From Varroa destructor (Eukaryota > Arthropoda > Arachnida > Mesostigmata > Varroidae), in assembly GCF_002443255.2 (NCBI RefSeq), contig NW_019211456.1:39845891-39909890 (forward strand): a stretch of 64,000 bases of DNA, in the 5' to 3' direction. The notes beneath the pieces are model-generated. The model saw nothing but the letters and a program-made list of their open reading frames with translations, ran no database searches and was not told where the DNA came from. Shown here in pieces: positions 37,851-52,900 of this stretch. How positions within the stretch are numbered: the stretch's first letter is position 1; each line of letters begins with the position of its first letter. The translations under genes were made by a program, and so were the position numbers.

Positions 37851-40800
37851 GACAGATCGGGACACCCCCGCTAATGCGTCCACACGACTCGGATACGACG
37901 GGCGGCGGCCAGCGGGGCCACGGAGGGGCTTCCGGAGGCCGTGGTGGTGGAGGATACGGACACCCACCTCAAAAAAGTGGACGACGTCAGAAACGCTACG
38001 AAGTGTTCCCCGGAAGGAATAAATTTTTCTGTGATGGCCGTCTCATGATGGCCAAACAAACTCATGTCTTCTTATTTACGTGCACCCTCATCATCGGCAC
38101 GTGTACACTATTCTTCGTTTTCGAGTAAGTTAATTGAATATAAAATTAAAGCGAGAAAGAAAAATCCGATCTGATTTGTTTTTAGACACCAGAAATAGGT
38201 AACCTCATATATATCGATATTATCGCCGCAACCTGCCGAAAAAGCCACTGAAAACTAGCAAAACGGTTAGTAATACTTTTAGATCAATCAGAGCCTTAAA
38301 ACATATGACTATGTATACTATAAGGATACTATAAGGACTATAAAACATAAAACTATGTAATGCCGCAGCAACTATGTAGGTCTATAACAAACTCTTCTAA
38401 ATGTTTAATTACTCGACATCAATAGGAATTCATTGTAAGGTTTTCGAAGATTGACGCGTGACCCAATATTTCGTATAACAAAAGCGTTACTTACTTAGTT
38501 CTCTCACTTCGGTTTGTCAGTATTAGCCATGTCTATCGTCCTAACGCAAAACACGACAGCAGATACATAGTAGCAACAATTGAAACGGTTTATAAGAAAC
38601 AATTGTGTTCTGGAGGTCTTCAATCACCGGTTAGAGTCGACTCTAGCCGCCCCGGCTTATTACCGGGGCGGCAAAAGTCGAAGTTCTTCGAACAAAAGCC
38701 ACTATTCTATACAAACTAGTATATTCGTGCAATTCCAGATTGCATGAATATAGTACTTTGTTTAGCAAAGTTTGTAAGTTGAGGTGTTAAGTGCGATAGT
38801 CATTTCATTCTATAAATAGAACAACTGTACTCATTTCAACAATTTTATTCTACTCATTATCTATCTATTATCATGGTGTTGCTAAAAGTCTGTGCTTGTT
38901 TGTCTGCTTGTTTGCCAGACCCAAGACGACAAATTGAAGTCAATTTTTGGCTGGTTCGCTTCTGGGAAAATCAGCGCGGAAGATGAAGCCGACTGGCCAA
39001 ATCCTTTTCCCTACAAGGAAAAAAGTTTGCTTTTGATCGTAGAGCGTAGTGTTGATTTGGTTGACTGTAAATCGACGGAAGCGAGTATTTTCACATTTCC
39101 TGCTTAAAACAACGTCGTATTAGGACTTAAGTGGCTATCAGCAATGTCCATGCTTATATGTCGTATAACGCAAAAACGTATATTTCTGTGCAAATTGTGT
39201 AGCGTAAGCCAGCGTGCTCGAGGTTTGCTTAATAAATTAGGTAGGCGCAGAACAAAGCCTGCAGGTTGCCCATCAGTATATTACTCCTGCTTTGTTGAAA
39301 ACTGACTAACAGGTAATAATACATATAACAGCTGTCATGCGTTTTTTCCGATTCGCCAAAATCGTACTTAAAAAATTTATGCGCGTTAATATATATATAT
39401 ATATACATATATATGGTGTGGGTGGTCTGTCGTTATTTAGTGTTAGAGTCTCGGTAACGTACCTATTCGTAACGTAGTTGTTGCTGGTGGTGCCGATGGA
39501 GATTGGTGGTGCGGCGTTCTTCAGTCTAAAAATCTGAGGGTCAGGCAAACAATTAGTTGCCTGTCTGTCTAACACCCGTCGATTCACTGGAGGCTGAGGA
39601 ACACTTTCGATTCACATTCTACGATTCAGAAAAGAGCGCCCTAAGCAGACAAAAGCCAGCTAAATGTTGGCCATCGTATCTTATCGGACGCTTAACGCCC
39701 CGTTGGCCCATTCTTTATTCTTCTACGAACTAATTATGACCTTTAGAACGAAAACTTCGTACAACGAAGGACTCTTATGGATACAGTGGTCAGGTGTTTG
39801 TGCAAATTAAATGTATGGTCGGAGCACGAGAGTCCTTGACACGAGGAACTACGTTAGATATCTTAACATACCTAGCGTAAGGTGGCTCCATATTAAAATA
39901 GAAACATTAGGTAAGTCGCAAGTGAAAAATTATTGCATTAAACAATAGTCACTTTGTGGGTGTTTTCAGACATCGACAAAGCCCGCTCGCAAACTTGACC
40001 TATTATAAATTGGAAAAGCTTTTATCGCGATAATTTTATTAAGTTATACTTGCAGGTGGGGTCATAAGTATTCCGTTTAACGACCTCTTCTCACTAAACA
40101 AATTAGGTCACTACCAGAGTGCAGGCAATCCTTATCCGGAGTAAATAGACTAGTATGGTTGATTGAAACATTTGCCTTTAGGGGTTTATATAACTATTTA
40201 GGGTACGTTACCTAAATTTGAACTTTCGCTCATCTACCATCGTCAGTAATCGAAAAAAGGCTATTCTTTGCAGAACAAAACTCGTCGTATTAGAAAGACA
40301 GTGCGTCGTTTTCGCAATTAGCTAAATGACCTATTATTCTACAGTCTCTTTACGATGGAAGAACACACTCGAAGATACAAAAACTTTCTTCGACCTGAAA
40401 TTGATTGATAAAATTTTTCGACCTGCGTTATTGGCCAGTTTTTGGGTTACGAAAAACCCGAGTAAAATTTCTATAAGGCAACCATACGGCGAATCGTAAG
40501 GTCCTAAATAGCTTTTATATTTAGAGGACTCAAAGTGTATCAACACGGTTCAAAAATTCATTTTTGATATAAACATTAACGGTTGTTTTTTGGAAAGAAA
40601 AATACAAATTCGTCTACTTGGTTTGCCCAGATAAGCTGCAGCTTTTCGAACTCTTTTTTACCTTTCGGACTTTTTGGTCGTTTTGTTTGTAGCATATTTT
40701 AACGGCACTTTGAATTCATGCTTACCAGTATCGCTTAATGAGGTACGATTAAAAAGTTATTGGTGAATTAAAGAAGGAATAGTTTTAAAAAAACATGTGA

Positions 40801-40908
40801 ATTGTTTTGGACTTTGCAACGTGAGTGGTGGTGATATTGGATACACATAGCAATTGGCAATAACATTTTAGGAACGTGTAAAAAATTTTTTTGAAATAAA
40901 GAACAGAC

Positions 40909-40948
<40 letters not shown>

Positions 40949-43900
40949 TCCAAATTCTAAATTGGATGTGGCGAATCATTTAACAGTTAGAAAGTTTTCA
41001 TTTTGTATCTGTTAGGGTAGTAAGAGATACGCAAATGCATGCTATATAAAGGGTCTATAACTGGTAAGAAATTCTTGCTTCGCATTGTATAGTATGAGAT
41101 AAACACAATCTGAGTCCAATAGAGAAAATAGATTTTGCTGCTGCAGAATGCAAAAATCTTGGCAGTAGCGTTCTTTTATTAACCCGCAAGGCGATCGCGC
41201 AAATAATTTACTTAAAAAATACCAATTGTGCCTTCATATACAATTGATGGGAGCGTTAGCCATTCTGGTATATCCCCGCTGCTCACAACTGTAATTTATG
41301 GAGAAATTGGGTTAATCACTATGTATCTGCAGAAAACCTGTTATGGAGCTCTCGTAGCATCTGCTGTCAGGAAAATATTATGTTTTGCCAGTGCGTTTTT
41401 ACCCCCAAATCAAGCCAAGCTCATTTTAAGGACACCAAGTAAAGATATGTCATGTCAGATCGAGCATTTCCTTTTGTATTTTTAGCCGGTTTATGATATT
41501 TATTATATGAGATTTTATCTAATTCAGCTACGGAAGACACTTGCTGGCGTTAAGCAGGTCCCAAATAAAATAAGCAGCAAAAACATTTTAGTTAGTGCAT
41601 ACCTTGTACTGCCTTTAAGACTCTATAAGTGTGTTTGCCTACATCGTACACAAAAATGCTGGCCGTTTCGACGTAAATTGCGGCCAGACGAGCATCATCA
41701 ATAGAATCGCGGCTGATTGGCTTTTTTTTTGTTAGCGCTGCCATGACCACGACGGATTGTTGAGAGTGTCGGAGCCGATGAACAACACCAGAAACTGGTT
41801 TACATAAATATTTGAATATGGCCATACCAAGATAAACCCTTGTAGTACCACAACGCCTAACTGATAAAACAAATACAACAGAAGATAAATGCGAACGCGC
41901 ACAAAAAGAAAAACCGTAAAAAATATTCTACAGGAAAAACTAGCCCAAACATAAGCAGGTCAATGACCACCGATTTAACACTTTATCCACGTTTATCATC
42001 CTTTGGTCTATGAAGTGCAGTATTTTTAATATCTTTAGTTGTCGTTGTCAGCTAGCCGTCGAAAGCTGATAAATCATAAATCGTTAAAAAAAAAGTCAAC
42101 CGTGAACAAAATTTAGCAGATTTACTAATTTTTAACCAAAATAATCCGTTGCAAAACAACGTTGTAACGACAGTAAACTTGGTATGAACAACTGACATTT
42201 TTGACGAAGTCATCAAATTGTCAGGACAATTCTTGTGTAGAATGTAGCACAGGTTCCTTTAACGTTGAGAGTTCCTGTCTCAGCTGTATGACAAGTCTAA
42301 CAAATAAATTGATGGAAACATGGGGCTAATATTAACAATGCACATAAAAAATTAACTTTTCAACTTAAGGCGTGAAATGGGGAGAAATGAGCCTATTATT
42401 GTGAGGCATCTTTATGTCATCTACGAAAAAAGGTCAAATAATTCATCTTTAATTTTTAATACTACAAATATACTCCCAATAAGTACGCTGCTGTTTCCAT
42501 TAAAAAAAGTTCATGCAGAACTGATTAACAGGCAAGACCCCTGCTCGCTTTATACGGAAACAATTATCTGTAAATCGAGGATTAAACGGCCAGTCAAGTA
42601 ATCAAGCTGTTGTGCACGAATAGACGCCAATACTGAAGAATTGAATAATGGAATATTTGAAATATTAATTCTGTGAGACATGCTGAAAAATATTTTAGAA
42701 GCGTATTTCAACACCGCATGAGGATAAATAAAAATGATAAAATATAAAGTATTTTATTCTCAGCACGTGGAAGTCTAACACTTCTTCAGTAAAGGCTTCA
42801 GCCCACATTTGCCTTAGGCTCCTGTTGATTTTATGTTAGCATTTAGCTACCCGAGATTTTAAGGCTCTTTACAAGAATTAAGGTACGCTCATTTAGAAGC
42901 TATTTCATCATACCGTATTTTCTGTTAGAGCAAAACATCTATCTGAACCAAAAAACTGGCGTCAAAGAGGCATCACAAGATTGTATTTTCTCCAAAACGA
43001 GAACTGAAGTTGAAGGCATTATACATCTAACGGTGCTAGTTCATTTCAGTGATTTGCTATATGTTCTCGGACACAAGGATAATTTGAAAATGAGACATTG
43101 TGTCCCCACGTGAGTCCATTTCGACTTTTTACATATGTTTCACGAAACACCACTTTTTAGCTCGAAATATTTATACCATGATGAGTTACTTGTCATCTTT
43201 GCCCAACATTTCAGCAAGTTTATCAAATAACAGGGAGAAGATGACAATGTAACTGTTAAAAAGTGGCCGGTGTATGGCACGGTATAATATCTCGGTCAAA
43301 ATGATAGACACTTTTTTTGACATGCATTTAATCGATGTTTGGAGTTATCATCATTCTTATTTAGGGTACGCGTGTTTAGCTGCGTTTATTAATAGATTAC
43401 TTCTTTTTTCGTTTAGTTTGTACAGAGAATACCTTATACACCCTAGGTAACTATCGTACGAAAAATAGACGATAAGATTTTTGCACAATCCGCTTCTGCA
43501 TTGGCGATCGTTATACGCATAAGGCTCCTTGCTTAAAATATGGCAGGGCTCCTTTGTTGGGGGGAGTGAACCATTATGTGTTTAACAATGGGAATATATG
43601 CGCCATATTTCATCGGCACTTTGCACCAACCTTTTACTTTACCAAAAAGAGGAAAACATTTAAAGCCGAAAATGATTCTTTTTCCTTCTCATACTTCTTC
43701 GATCATAACTCTTTTAGTCCGAATTCGTAAGGTAACGTTAGCAGATAGTCACGAGCTGACTATACATATGTGGAGACGGGCTTTCGTTCACCTAAAACTT
43801 TTCTTTAAGGGCCAACCAAATAAAACAAAAACATCACAAAGGAAGCTCATGTAAGGGTGCACCAGAGGTGTCACCCACACGGAAAGTAGCGCCAACTATA

Positions 43901-46900
43901 AGATAAAGGGTATTAGAATTTCTTATTTTGATATTTTTTTTATAAAAATTTTGCAGCGGTGCGCACTTCTGATTTTGTAAACTTTTATGTACTAATGAAA
44001 ATTTGAACTAAAATTTCCAATTTTAGGATACGATTCTATTGTTCACAGTATATATATATATATGTATATATATTGTGAACTAGGGGAATATTAGGAAACA
44101 GCCTAGGGAATTGTGAAAAGCGAAAATCATTTACAGTATAGAAACCCATGACTTCTAAGAACCAAAACCCTTCCAAATATTGTGCTTTACCGTTGTAAAA
44201 AAGCTTCCCTCATGTAATTAGGAAGTATCTAGTTAAATATCCAGCTCTGATGTATGAATCAGTGTCTCTGAAAACGAAAGTAGCGCTAAAAAGAAGAAGG
44301 TGCAGTAGAGCTATATAATAATTTCAAAGTTGTCTTTTTATGTCAAGACAATAGATGAGTGCGTTTTTAGTCGAGAGCTTCTGCTAGAATATGTAGCAAT
44401 AATAAAACACATTGTGATTTCCAGACTTTATCTGCATCACTGTAACGGAAAAACCCGAATCCTTTCCAGATTAGTCCTTAAAAACAAGGTCAAAGGAAGC
44501 TCGCTACCGCATAATTTTTTTCAGAAAACCGCAAAACGCATTTCAACGATTCTCTAAAACAACAATTTTTTTTATATTGATAAATGGAACGTTTTATAAT
44601 TTATATAATAAATATTATAATTGGAAACAAGTATATTCAGGAGTGGAATTTATATTGTAAATATTTTGGGCGGGTAAATTAGTAGTCGGAAGCTTCTAAT
44701 TGTTTTCCTGTTCTAAGTTTTTCACAATGAAAGGTCGTATGTAGCTAGAGAGCTATTGCTGTTCAAGGCTACTGCCATCGTTTTGGACCGCTAAATTTTG
44801 TCTTAGGCAAATATGTCTAGTATCAAAAAAAAAATTCCTTACTTCTTATCTGTCTCTAGGCGAAGTCAAAGACCAGCCAATATGGGAACCAAACCCAGGA
44901 TGTGTAGAGCAAACACGAGAACTTTTCAGCTAAGAGAAACCCCTAAAAAAGGCTTGTCAAGTGAGAAAGGCATTTTCTTAGAAAAGTTTTATTTTACTAT
45001 TTCTTCAGGCAACTTTTGAGAGAATAAAATTATTAAGTAAGCCTCTATTTCTTACCTATGGAGTCACCATTGTAATAAGTTTCTCAAAATTTCGGAGAAA
45101 ACTCGGTTGTTTGCTCTGGTTTGTTTCCGTAGCTACTAGATGCGTGCGTACGTGATGTCACTGATTTTCATCGGATATTCGGATCTGGCGGATTCGAATT
45201 CAAGGTCTTTCTGCAACAAAGAAAACGGTTCCAACATCTGCTTATCAACATACGTGATATGCGACAACTAATAAAAAAAAAATATATATATATATAAGGC
45301 GTTGGGATTAAATTAAAACAACGCTTTATGTCGCTTGCTAATGTGCTTCATCTAGATAAAAGCATTCGTATAAATTAGGCGTGTAAGTAGGTCGCGGACT
45401 CATGTCAAAACATTGCATTAATCATTTTTTAATAGAGATAGTAGGCGAATTGTATGTCAGACTCTCGTTCCATCCCGTTCCGTTCGTAAGATTAACATGA
45501 GCTGCAAAGAGGCCATATGTCCTTACTCCACACCGTACTTACACGTTGTTCGATTTAAAGCACGCACTATATAAAAAGCGGGGAAAAGAAGAATTACCAT
45601 TTCTAGTACAGTAATAAAAGAATACCATTCCAATGTGTAAGTGAGCGGATACTTGGGTTAGCCTTGCGTAAAGGTGCGCGCATATATATCTTCGTATATC
45701 TGCGTTGTTCGAATATTAAAAGCGCTACTTTTTTCGTAGATATATATCAATATACATATACATCTGAAAGACTTTTTCTTCGTTTGTTTTAAGCAGAAGT
45801 GTTTCCATTCCATATGCCAATGTTGATATAGATGCAAAAACGTTGATCAAAACTCATGACCTACTTCAGATATTGATATATGTATATTTTTCCCAGCGTT
45901 TATCACGACGCATTTCGTCTGTTTCTATTTTGGCTTCTTTCGGATTTCCTAATAACACAGAAAAATCCTTATATAAAAATTCATACTCGTTGAAACTTCT
46001 CCTGAATCCTTCAGGAATCTTCATTTCAGTATTCAAACGAAGACAGACACATTCATAGACGGGTTACGTTGGTAAAGACCACGAAATATTTCTGACATTT
46101 ACAATAAATGTTTACCTTGGGCTACTTTCTCAAATTATTTTTTATAAAACGTATAATAAATGAGTGAACGTTAAGCGTGACCGGGAGACTTCATAATGTA
46201 GTATAGGCGCGGGATACTGTACGTGTGGAACTAGACCACCGTACGGTATATGTGACAACGTGCGGGAAGCGTAAAGAACGTTTGCAGATAATCTGGTTAA
46301 TAATAATCACATTAGCTGCCGCTGCCCGTCATGATTAGAGGTTTTCACTTGGAACATTGTGCATAGCTGTAACCGAATCGGCACATTCTAAGGCTTCTCG
46401 CGCGTCATGGACGTGCCTTCAGCACTACAAGCGTAAGGCCGTTACAAAAACAGAATAGTGTGAAATTATGATTTCATTCGTTCATGAACAGTGGTGTGAC
46501 AATGTTCTAATACATGTTGACTTCAATCAACTATGTGTGAACACAGTTTCACGTGACTGTGGTAGTCGACATACTTCGTCGTTTTTTTTTTGTGGTATAC
46601 ACAATTACAACATTTGGCTTTCCTTAGAAGAACTGAAAACTTTAAAGAGGTACGGTCATATGCATTTGTAAATTCGTGAACACTTTAGTTTCAATCTAAT
46701 ACTTCTGTTTATGGCCCTGCCTTTAGACGAAGTGCTTTAGAATACTCTTTGGCAAATCGTTATTCAGGGTCGATATAATAATAAATTACATACCAGATTC
46801 GACTAAACCCACCCTTCATTTCTATTTGTGTCTATTCGCCCATTTCTTATCGACGAGGGGTCAGGATTGCTACTTTCGGTACTTAAATACGCTGAGGGAT

Positions 46901-49900
46901 ATTTCAAATTCGCGAAGGCTTGATATTTGTGATTTTCGGAAATCTACCATTTGCAATAAACCTTTTCCGTAGGAAATTCGTAAGTTGTGATATTGAGTAT
47001 TAGAATCGTCATGGCCTGAAAAATTACTAAATATCTAAGAAATATTTTACCGAGATTTTGCAAAATAGTTGTATTAGTATTATAATAATACTGTTATTAC
47101 AATCAGATTCAGTGTTCACGAGAAGCAAAGGCGTTTACAACTGTCATTATTTGTTGTTGCTAGCAATGTTTAGAACCTGTTTGAAGCTGGATCTATTATT
47201 GATGCCGCCATTAAGATTAGCAGCTGTCCCATCATTTCGCAATAATAAGGTTCTAGCCTTCGAAGTATGAGACGAAGCCTCAACCGTCGCAGGATGAGAA
47301 TAGCTACTGTTGGTTTTAGCGGTACCTGTTTCTACTGTTGTTGCCACCACTATTTAGTTCTTTGCCCTGACAGATCACTTCTGTCTGTTCGTGCTTTCAA
47401 TTTTTTTTTTCTGCAGAAATAGCTGCCTAATGGCAGTAACAAGACTCCATCTGGGCTAAATGCGAGTAGCCTGCTGTACTTCATCTAGGTTTCTTCGCCT
47501 CTTGTTTCCTTTTTAGCCGGCCAGCCATAGTCGGAATCGCAGATTCGTCCATTGGACAGATTGAAAAGCTTTAATTCAAACAGCTTTATTAATAATTGTC
47601 AACGACTGACTTCAACGACAGCTTATTTCGTTAGCACGAATAATTTAGCACCAGTAAACACATTATCGTACCCCATTTAGATCCTTGGAGTTTCAGTATT
47701 TTTTGCTCAGGCTTGTCGTTAGCATATTTTTAGGCACCACATACTTTGCAATAGCATTTCATAGCAGCTATACTTTCGATACTATCGGACCTGCATACAG
47801 CGGAGTATCCAATATAGGCCAGGATCACATCGAAATTTAACACTTTGCTGAGATGTAGAGACTTTCTATTTCAGCTCACTGAATCTACACGGAACGAGCA
47901 CTAGCACTCTATCAAACGGGCCACATTTGCTTTTCTATCGTTGTTCACCTGAAGGTACTCAAATATATTTCAGTTCTAATTTAGTTAAACGTTTTTATCT
48001 TTTCAGCTGCCCGTACCTGTTCACGAATATCGGTCGATGGATCCCTGCAGTGGCGGGGGGTCTATTTATATTTGTAATGCTCTCGTTGTTTAGGACGTCA
48101 TTCTCTGATCCGGGGGTGATACCCAGGGCCACACCTGAAGAAGCTGCCCACATCGAGAAACAGATAGGTACGTGGTTTCGACTGACACAAGTTCCGATTA
48201 AGCTGGTCATATTTTTGCCTAACGTATTTATAGTTGTCCTTTTATCCAAAATCAGACTCAAATTAAAAATCGAGGGATAGAATTCTCGTATAAATAAAAT
48301 GTTGAGACTGTACTAAGAGCATGCTAAACGGTGCATGTCGTCTACATTTGTGTACTTCTCTTAGAGAAAATTAGGCAATTCCGTGAATAAATGCTAGGTA
48401 TTTCTAGGCAGCACATATACTGATACATTTCAAGCAATGGTTTTTGATAGCTTCTTTTTGATGTTATACATCTATTCAGCCTCTTGGCAGGGCTAATTCA
48501 TAATAATTGTCGCCTAGTGCAGCATGATTATTAATCATCATAGCTTTCACGGAGCGCCAAGGATAATGAAATTGACAGAAGTTAGGGTTGAAGGAACGAA
48601 GTGATTGGGCATAGGTCTTATGAAAGGAATGAGTCAAGTGAGGTCGCCCGTGTACGTGCTTTCCTAACCTAATTACTCACGCTGCAATCGAAATGGATGG
48701 AGGTATATGCACTTGTCGGCATTAGTTATGGCTTAATAATGAAGCAAAAAAAAAAAAGGAAAAAATTGGACCATTTCCGGTCATATTGCGTTGCATTTTA
48801 ATATACATTTTTTGAAGATCAAGACTGCTGAGCCTTGTCTTTCTGTATTTATGCTCTAATGAATATCCTTCTAAGAGCATATAGCCATGAAATGCTGACG
48901 CTGAAATCTTCGAACTCTGCAAAATAAACAACGAATTTGTCTAGTTCAATGCAGAAATAATCGGTACTAAATAGATGTGATTTGTGTTTGTGATCTAGAT
49001 TTTAACGTGCATTGTCTGGTGCCGTTTACAACAAGCTATATCGACGGTTTTTTTTATAGTTATCTAAGCGTTCAGGTATGAATTTAGCAATTTCAAAAAA
49101 ATCTCACATCAATCAAAAGCTTTAGATAAGCTGAATAGTAATGCGAGACATACGAGCCGAGTAAAAATTCGTTACACATTCCTTTAGCTAAACCAGATGT
49201 TTCAGCGTGAAAAGGGCCAAAAATCGGACGGTGTAGCTTTTCCGATCAGGTGAAACTGAGACCAAAATTTTTTACACTGAAGTTTATCCTAGGAGATATT
49301 GCCAATCAAAACTTCTAGATGAATTGACGCGGAATGCAATACATATTGATATATCTACATCTTAGTTTTGTCGTTTGGAAGGTGAATTTAATGTTATATG
49401 TAGAAGTTTTGTTGATGTCAATCGATAGATCTCGATGAGTGCAACACATATATCTGTACATAAACTTAACATTTTTGAGTGAAAGTTGCGAAAAATATGC
49501 TGGCTCTCTTTGCGTTTCAAAAGCGCTCAAAGAATTGCCTGAAAATGTGTTTCAAGCAATTCTTTGAGCGAATTTCTAATACATCTTCACCGTAAATTTA
49601 AAACGATAGATGTAGAGCTTGTTTTCGTCAAAAAAAGGTTTCGCTAGTTTCTTTCAGAGAGAACAAATCCAAAATATCGCAAAGATGTATGTGTAATAGT
49701 TCTTTTTAGAATGGAACACAACAAAAGCCCTGTAAGTGTATTATGGAAAACTGGCCAAAAGCCAACGTAACACGATAAAGACAAATCTAGGGACGGCTGA
49801 GTTCCCTGGTAAACCTTAGAAAGGACTGATGAATGAGCAGGATTACAAAAGAGAAAGAGATTAGATGGAACAGGATAACTGTAGTGGGATAATTATTGAT

Positions 49901-52900
49901 GCATATTTATTTCAATCTGTATTAGTTGGCTGGATGTAAAATCAACAAATGAAATAAATCAATGGCAAAACAAGCGTGGGGTGAAGGCCGCAGGTTCTTC
50001 TAGTACTACTATATGTTCGTTTATTTGAACAGCGCTAGCTGGTAACAGTGACCGTGATGACGATGACGACGTAAGTGAAGATGCACATAAATATTTTGGA
50101 AGCATAAATTGGTAGATCAATAGGGTGTGTTATGCTTTGCGCGCAACTGGCAAAAGCGTGGACGCCCTTGAAAGGGCTCCGCAGTAGTGCCCTGTGGTAG
50201 TAACGTATATGTATGCAATTAAAATAACTTGGTTTCATCCAGACCAATAGCTCCGGCTTATCGCAGACAGCTTAAAATAGAGATAACTACTATCTTCGCG
50301 CGATCACCGGATCATCTGTAGTACGGCCCAAATCGTCATAGATAACCAGAGATGCCATTTTCCTGGAAACACCTATAAATGCCTCAAGTGTTTTTTTTTT
50401 CTAATTATGACTCAAATTATATCCTCACACCCAAATTAACTTTGTTTCTCATCCCTCATGGGATCGTAACTTATACAATGCACATCTCAACAGAGATTCG
50501 ACTCACTCATTCCAATGTTTTTTTTCATCTTACCCTTCGCCTCCCCCAGCTTCCTGTCTATTTGCAGTTTTGGCGTACATAGTCTTCTATTGATCTGAAA
50601 GGAAATGACATGATCTATCATGCTAAGAACATAAATGCGGGCAATTGCTTAATGCTTACTTACACTACGATTTGCGAAGTAGAACTACCAATGTAAAGCT
50701 GACTTTGATCAAAGAGCTGTAGACACAATCTATCATTGATATTTTCTTCCCAATACAGTGCTTTAGCCCAGTTCTTAGGCGAATACGATATTCATCGCGT
50801 TTTTGCCTGCCTCGTACTAATGTTATAGCAATAATAGTAATACTGTTGTTACATCGATTTATCATTATACGTGGGCTGTCGGACAACTGTTTAACTGGTC
50901 GGCAGAATGAAGACTTCATGTCGTGGTGGGTGATGAAGCACTAACGTCTAGCCAGGGGCATTCACAGAGGCCGTAAGCACAGAGGGCTGACCAGTAGTTG
51001 CCCATGCCGCTGGTGCTGTTCGCCGCCCTGACAAACTGGAGCAGTCGAATCCATCTGTCTTCACGGTTGTGGGGGCAGAAAAACCACTACAACCGCAACT
51101 GTTACGAGCAGCGAATGACAACATCTGTAATAACAACCATTGCTAGCATTGCACACAAGCTCACTACTACTTCTCTCCGATAACGTTGATATGACGCTCG
51201 TGTATAATCCAAGTTGTGTGTATATACTAGACATCTTTATGAGCGTTACGACAGAATCGAAAAAAGAAATTTAGATGTTGACTGGATTGGCAGTGGCAGC
51301 AACTTTCCTTTTGGACGTATTTCGATTAGTTCAATGTTCAATTGGTGATTTCTTAAGGTGGCCAGTTGCTACGTAAATAGAGCCAAGTTTCAACAGAATT
51401 ATCTTTGCAGTTTGAGCGTTGTCAGCTTTACATCTAACCGTGCATTGCTCACGAACTCGTTCGCTCAGTTACGATGGCATATTAGCTTCAGCTTGACCAG
51501 TCACTCTTCCCAGTACCAGAGTGCCCTAAGACTTTTTTTTTTACTGTCGTTGGCGGCGGGTGTCATGCCTTGCGCTGCCTACTTGCGAGCACTGCTTTAG
51601 CATCCCACTTCATACCAAGTCAGACCATCCGGCGGTCCGTGAAGCAGACGCTCGCTGCTTGCTTCAGCGTTTCTGACCGCTAGAACCGATTGTTGCTGCT
51701 GTTGCTACTGCATGTATGTTGTAATACTAGTTTAATAAACGTCTAATGCAAAGCTACATGTATATTCTGTGGTTCGAATTCTGTTAGCATAGCGCAAATA
51801 CAGTATGAGTACATGCCTCAACAGTAACCTAGCCCTTATCAAGACCTCATTTGAACCGTTCGTATATGTCGCTCCATGCAAAGACATATATCACTCGATC
51901 TAAGCCAAAAGCACAGATATGTAAAACCGAAAGCTATTCAAGCGAACACAGTTGTGAATTCTATTGAAATTTTATCAGTTTGATGACAATGCAAATATGT
52001 GCCCTTCTGAAAGATCTAAATATTTAGTGGCATAATAGATTACAACTATATTAAAGAGATACCGCTGTCCTGTGGTTAGATCCTTGAACTGTTTATCGTA
52101 ATAGCTATGCTCTACATAGCTAAGGGGGGGGATACAACCTTCCCATGTTATTCATTATTGAGGCCATCATTTTAATTATTCCTATCCTGTGATAGTTCTA
52201 TTAGTGATGAAATCGGAAATTTTGTGCATATAAATGATAAACAGTCATGCCTCTGTTTATCACAGGTACGACCTATCGCTGCGGTGAAAAGCAGTGAATC
52301 TACTAGTCTGGTCATCTTCAATTCAGGCTCAACAATGACATCAAAGGCAATCCAATATCTATCTGTCCATCATCTAATCATTTTATCCCCGCAACTCCCA
52401 CTCATATATACGTTATGTTGCGTACTGCTATTGCTAATGCTGTTGTGACGAGTACTATAGCCGAGCGCTGTCTGACGTTTCCGGTTACGGGCAAGTCGTC
52501 TAACTTATTTTAGGCCGAGAAGAACGTCGAGAGAGAGATTCTACCACACGATCGAACGCCCTCTGCGTGAAAGTGTTGTCGCGATGTCCGAAACGCCTGC
52601 CATTATTGTTGTCGACGTCGCTTACGTACACTGCGCACGGCGTGCAGTGTTTGAGGCGTTTTTGATTATATGTTACTTGCCCGGCCAGATGTATCCGCGC
52701 AAAAAGCGGGAGTTCTGCCACGTGTAGTAGTGGGAGGCCGGCCGGCTAGGGATGTTTTATGTATGGACAGCAGTATTACTGTTTTATGTTGACGTTGGTA
52801 CTATGTGAAACGATGCTACAATACGAATCAAGGAGGATTAAGAGAAGTAAGAGGGAAGCCTGTAGATCTATTACGCCTGAGGGTCTGACTCAGCTGAATG

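Larger units (their letters stand above)
38125..48006 (+). other. Intron 1 of the DHHC gene
   Basis: It holds a GC-rich hairpin pair (38632-38672), (TA)n tracts (39387-39414, 40912-40945, 45277-45297), a TA tract flanked by inverted arms (44041-44078) and an exon-like frame at 38928-39107. Other ORFs (41228-41485, 42377-42601, 43576-43854, 44813-45019) have no recognisable content. Confidence 0.55.
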
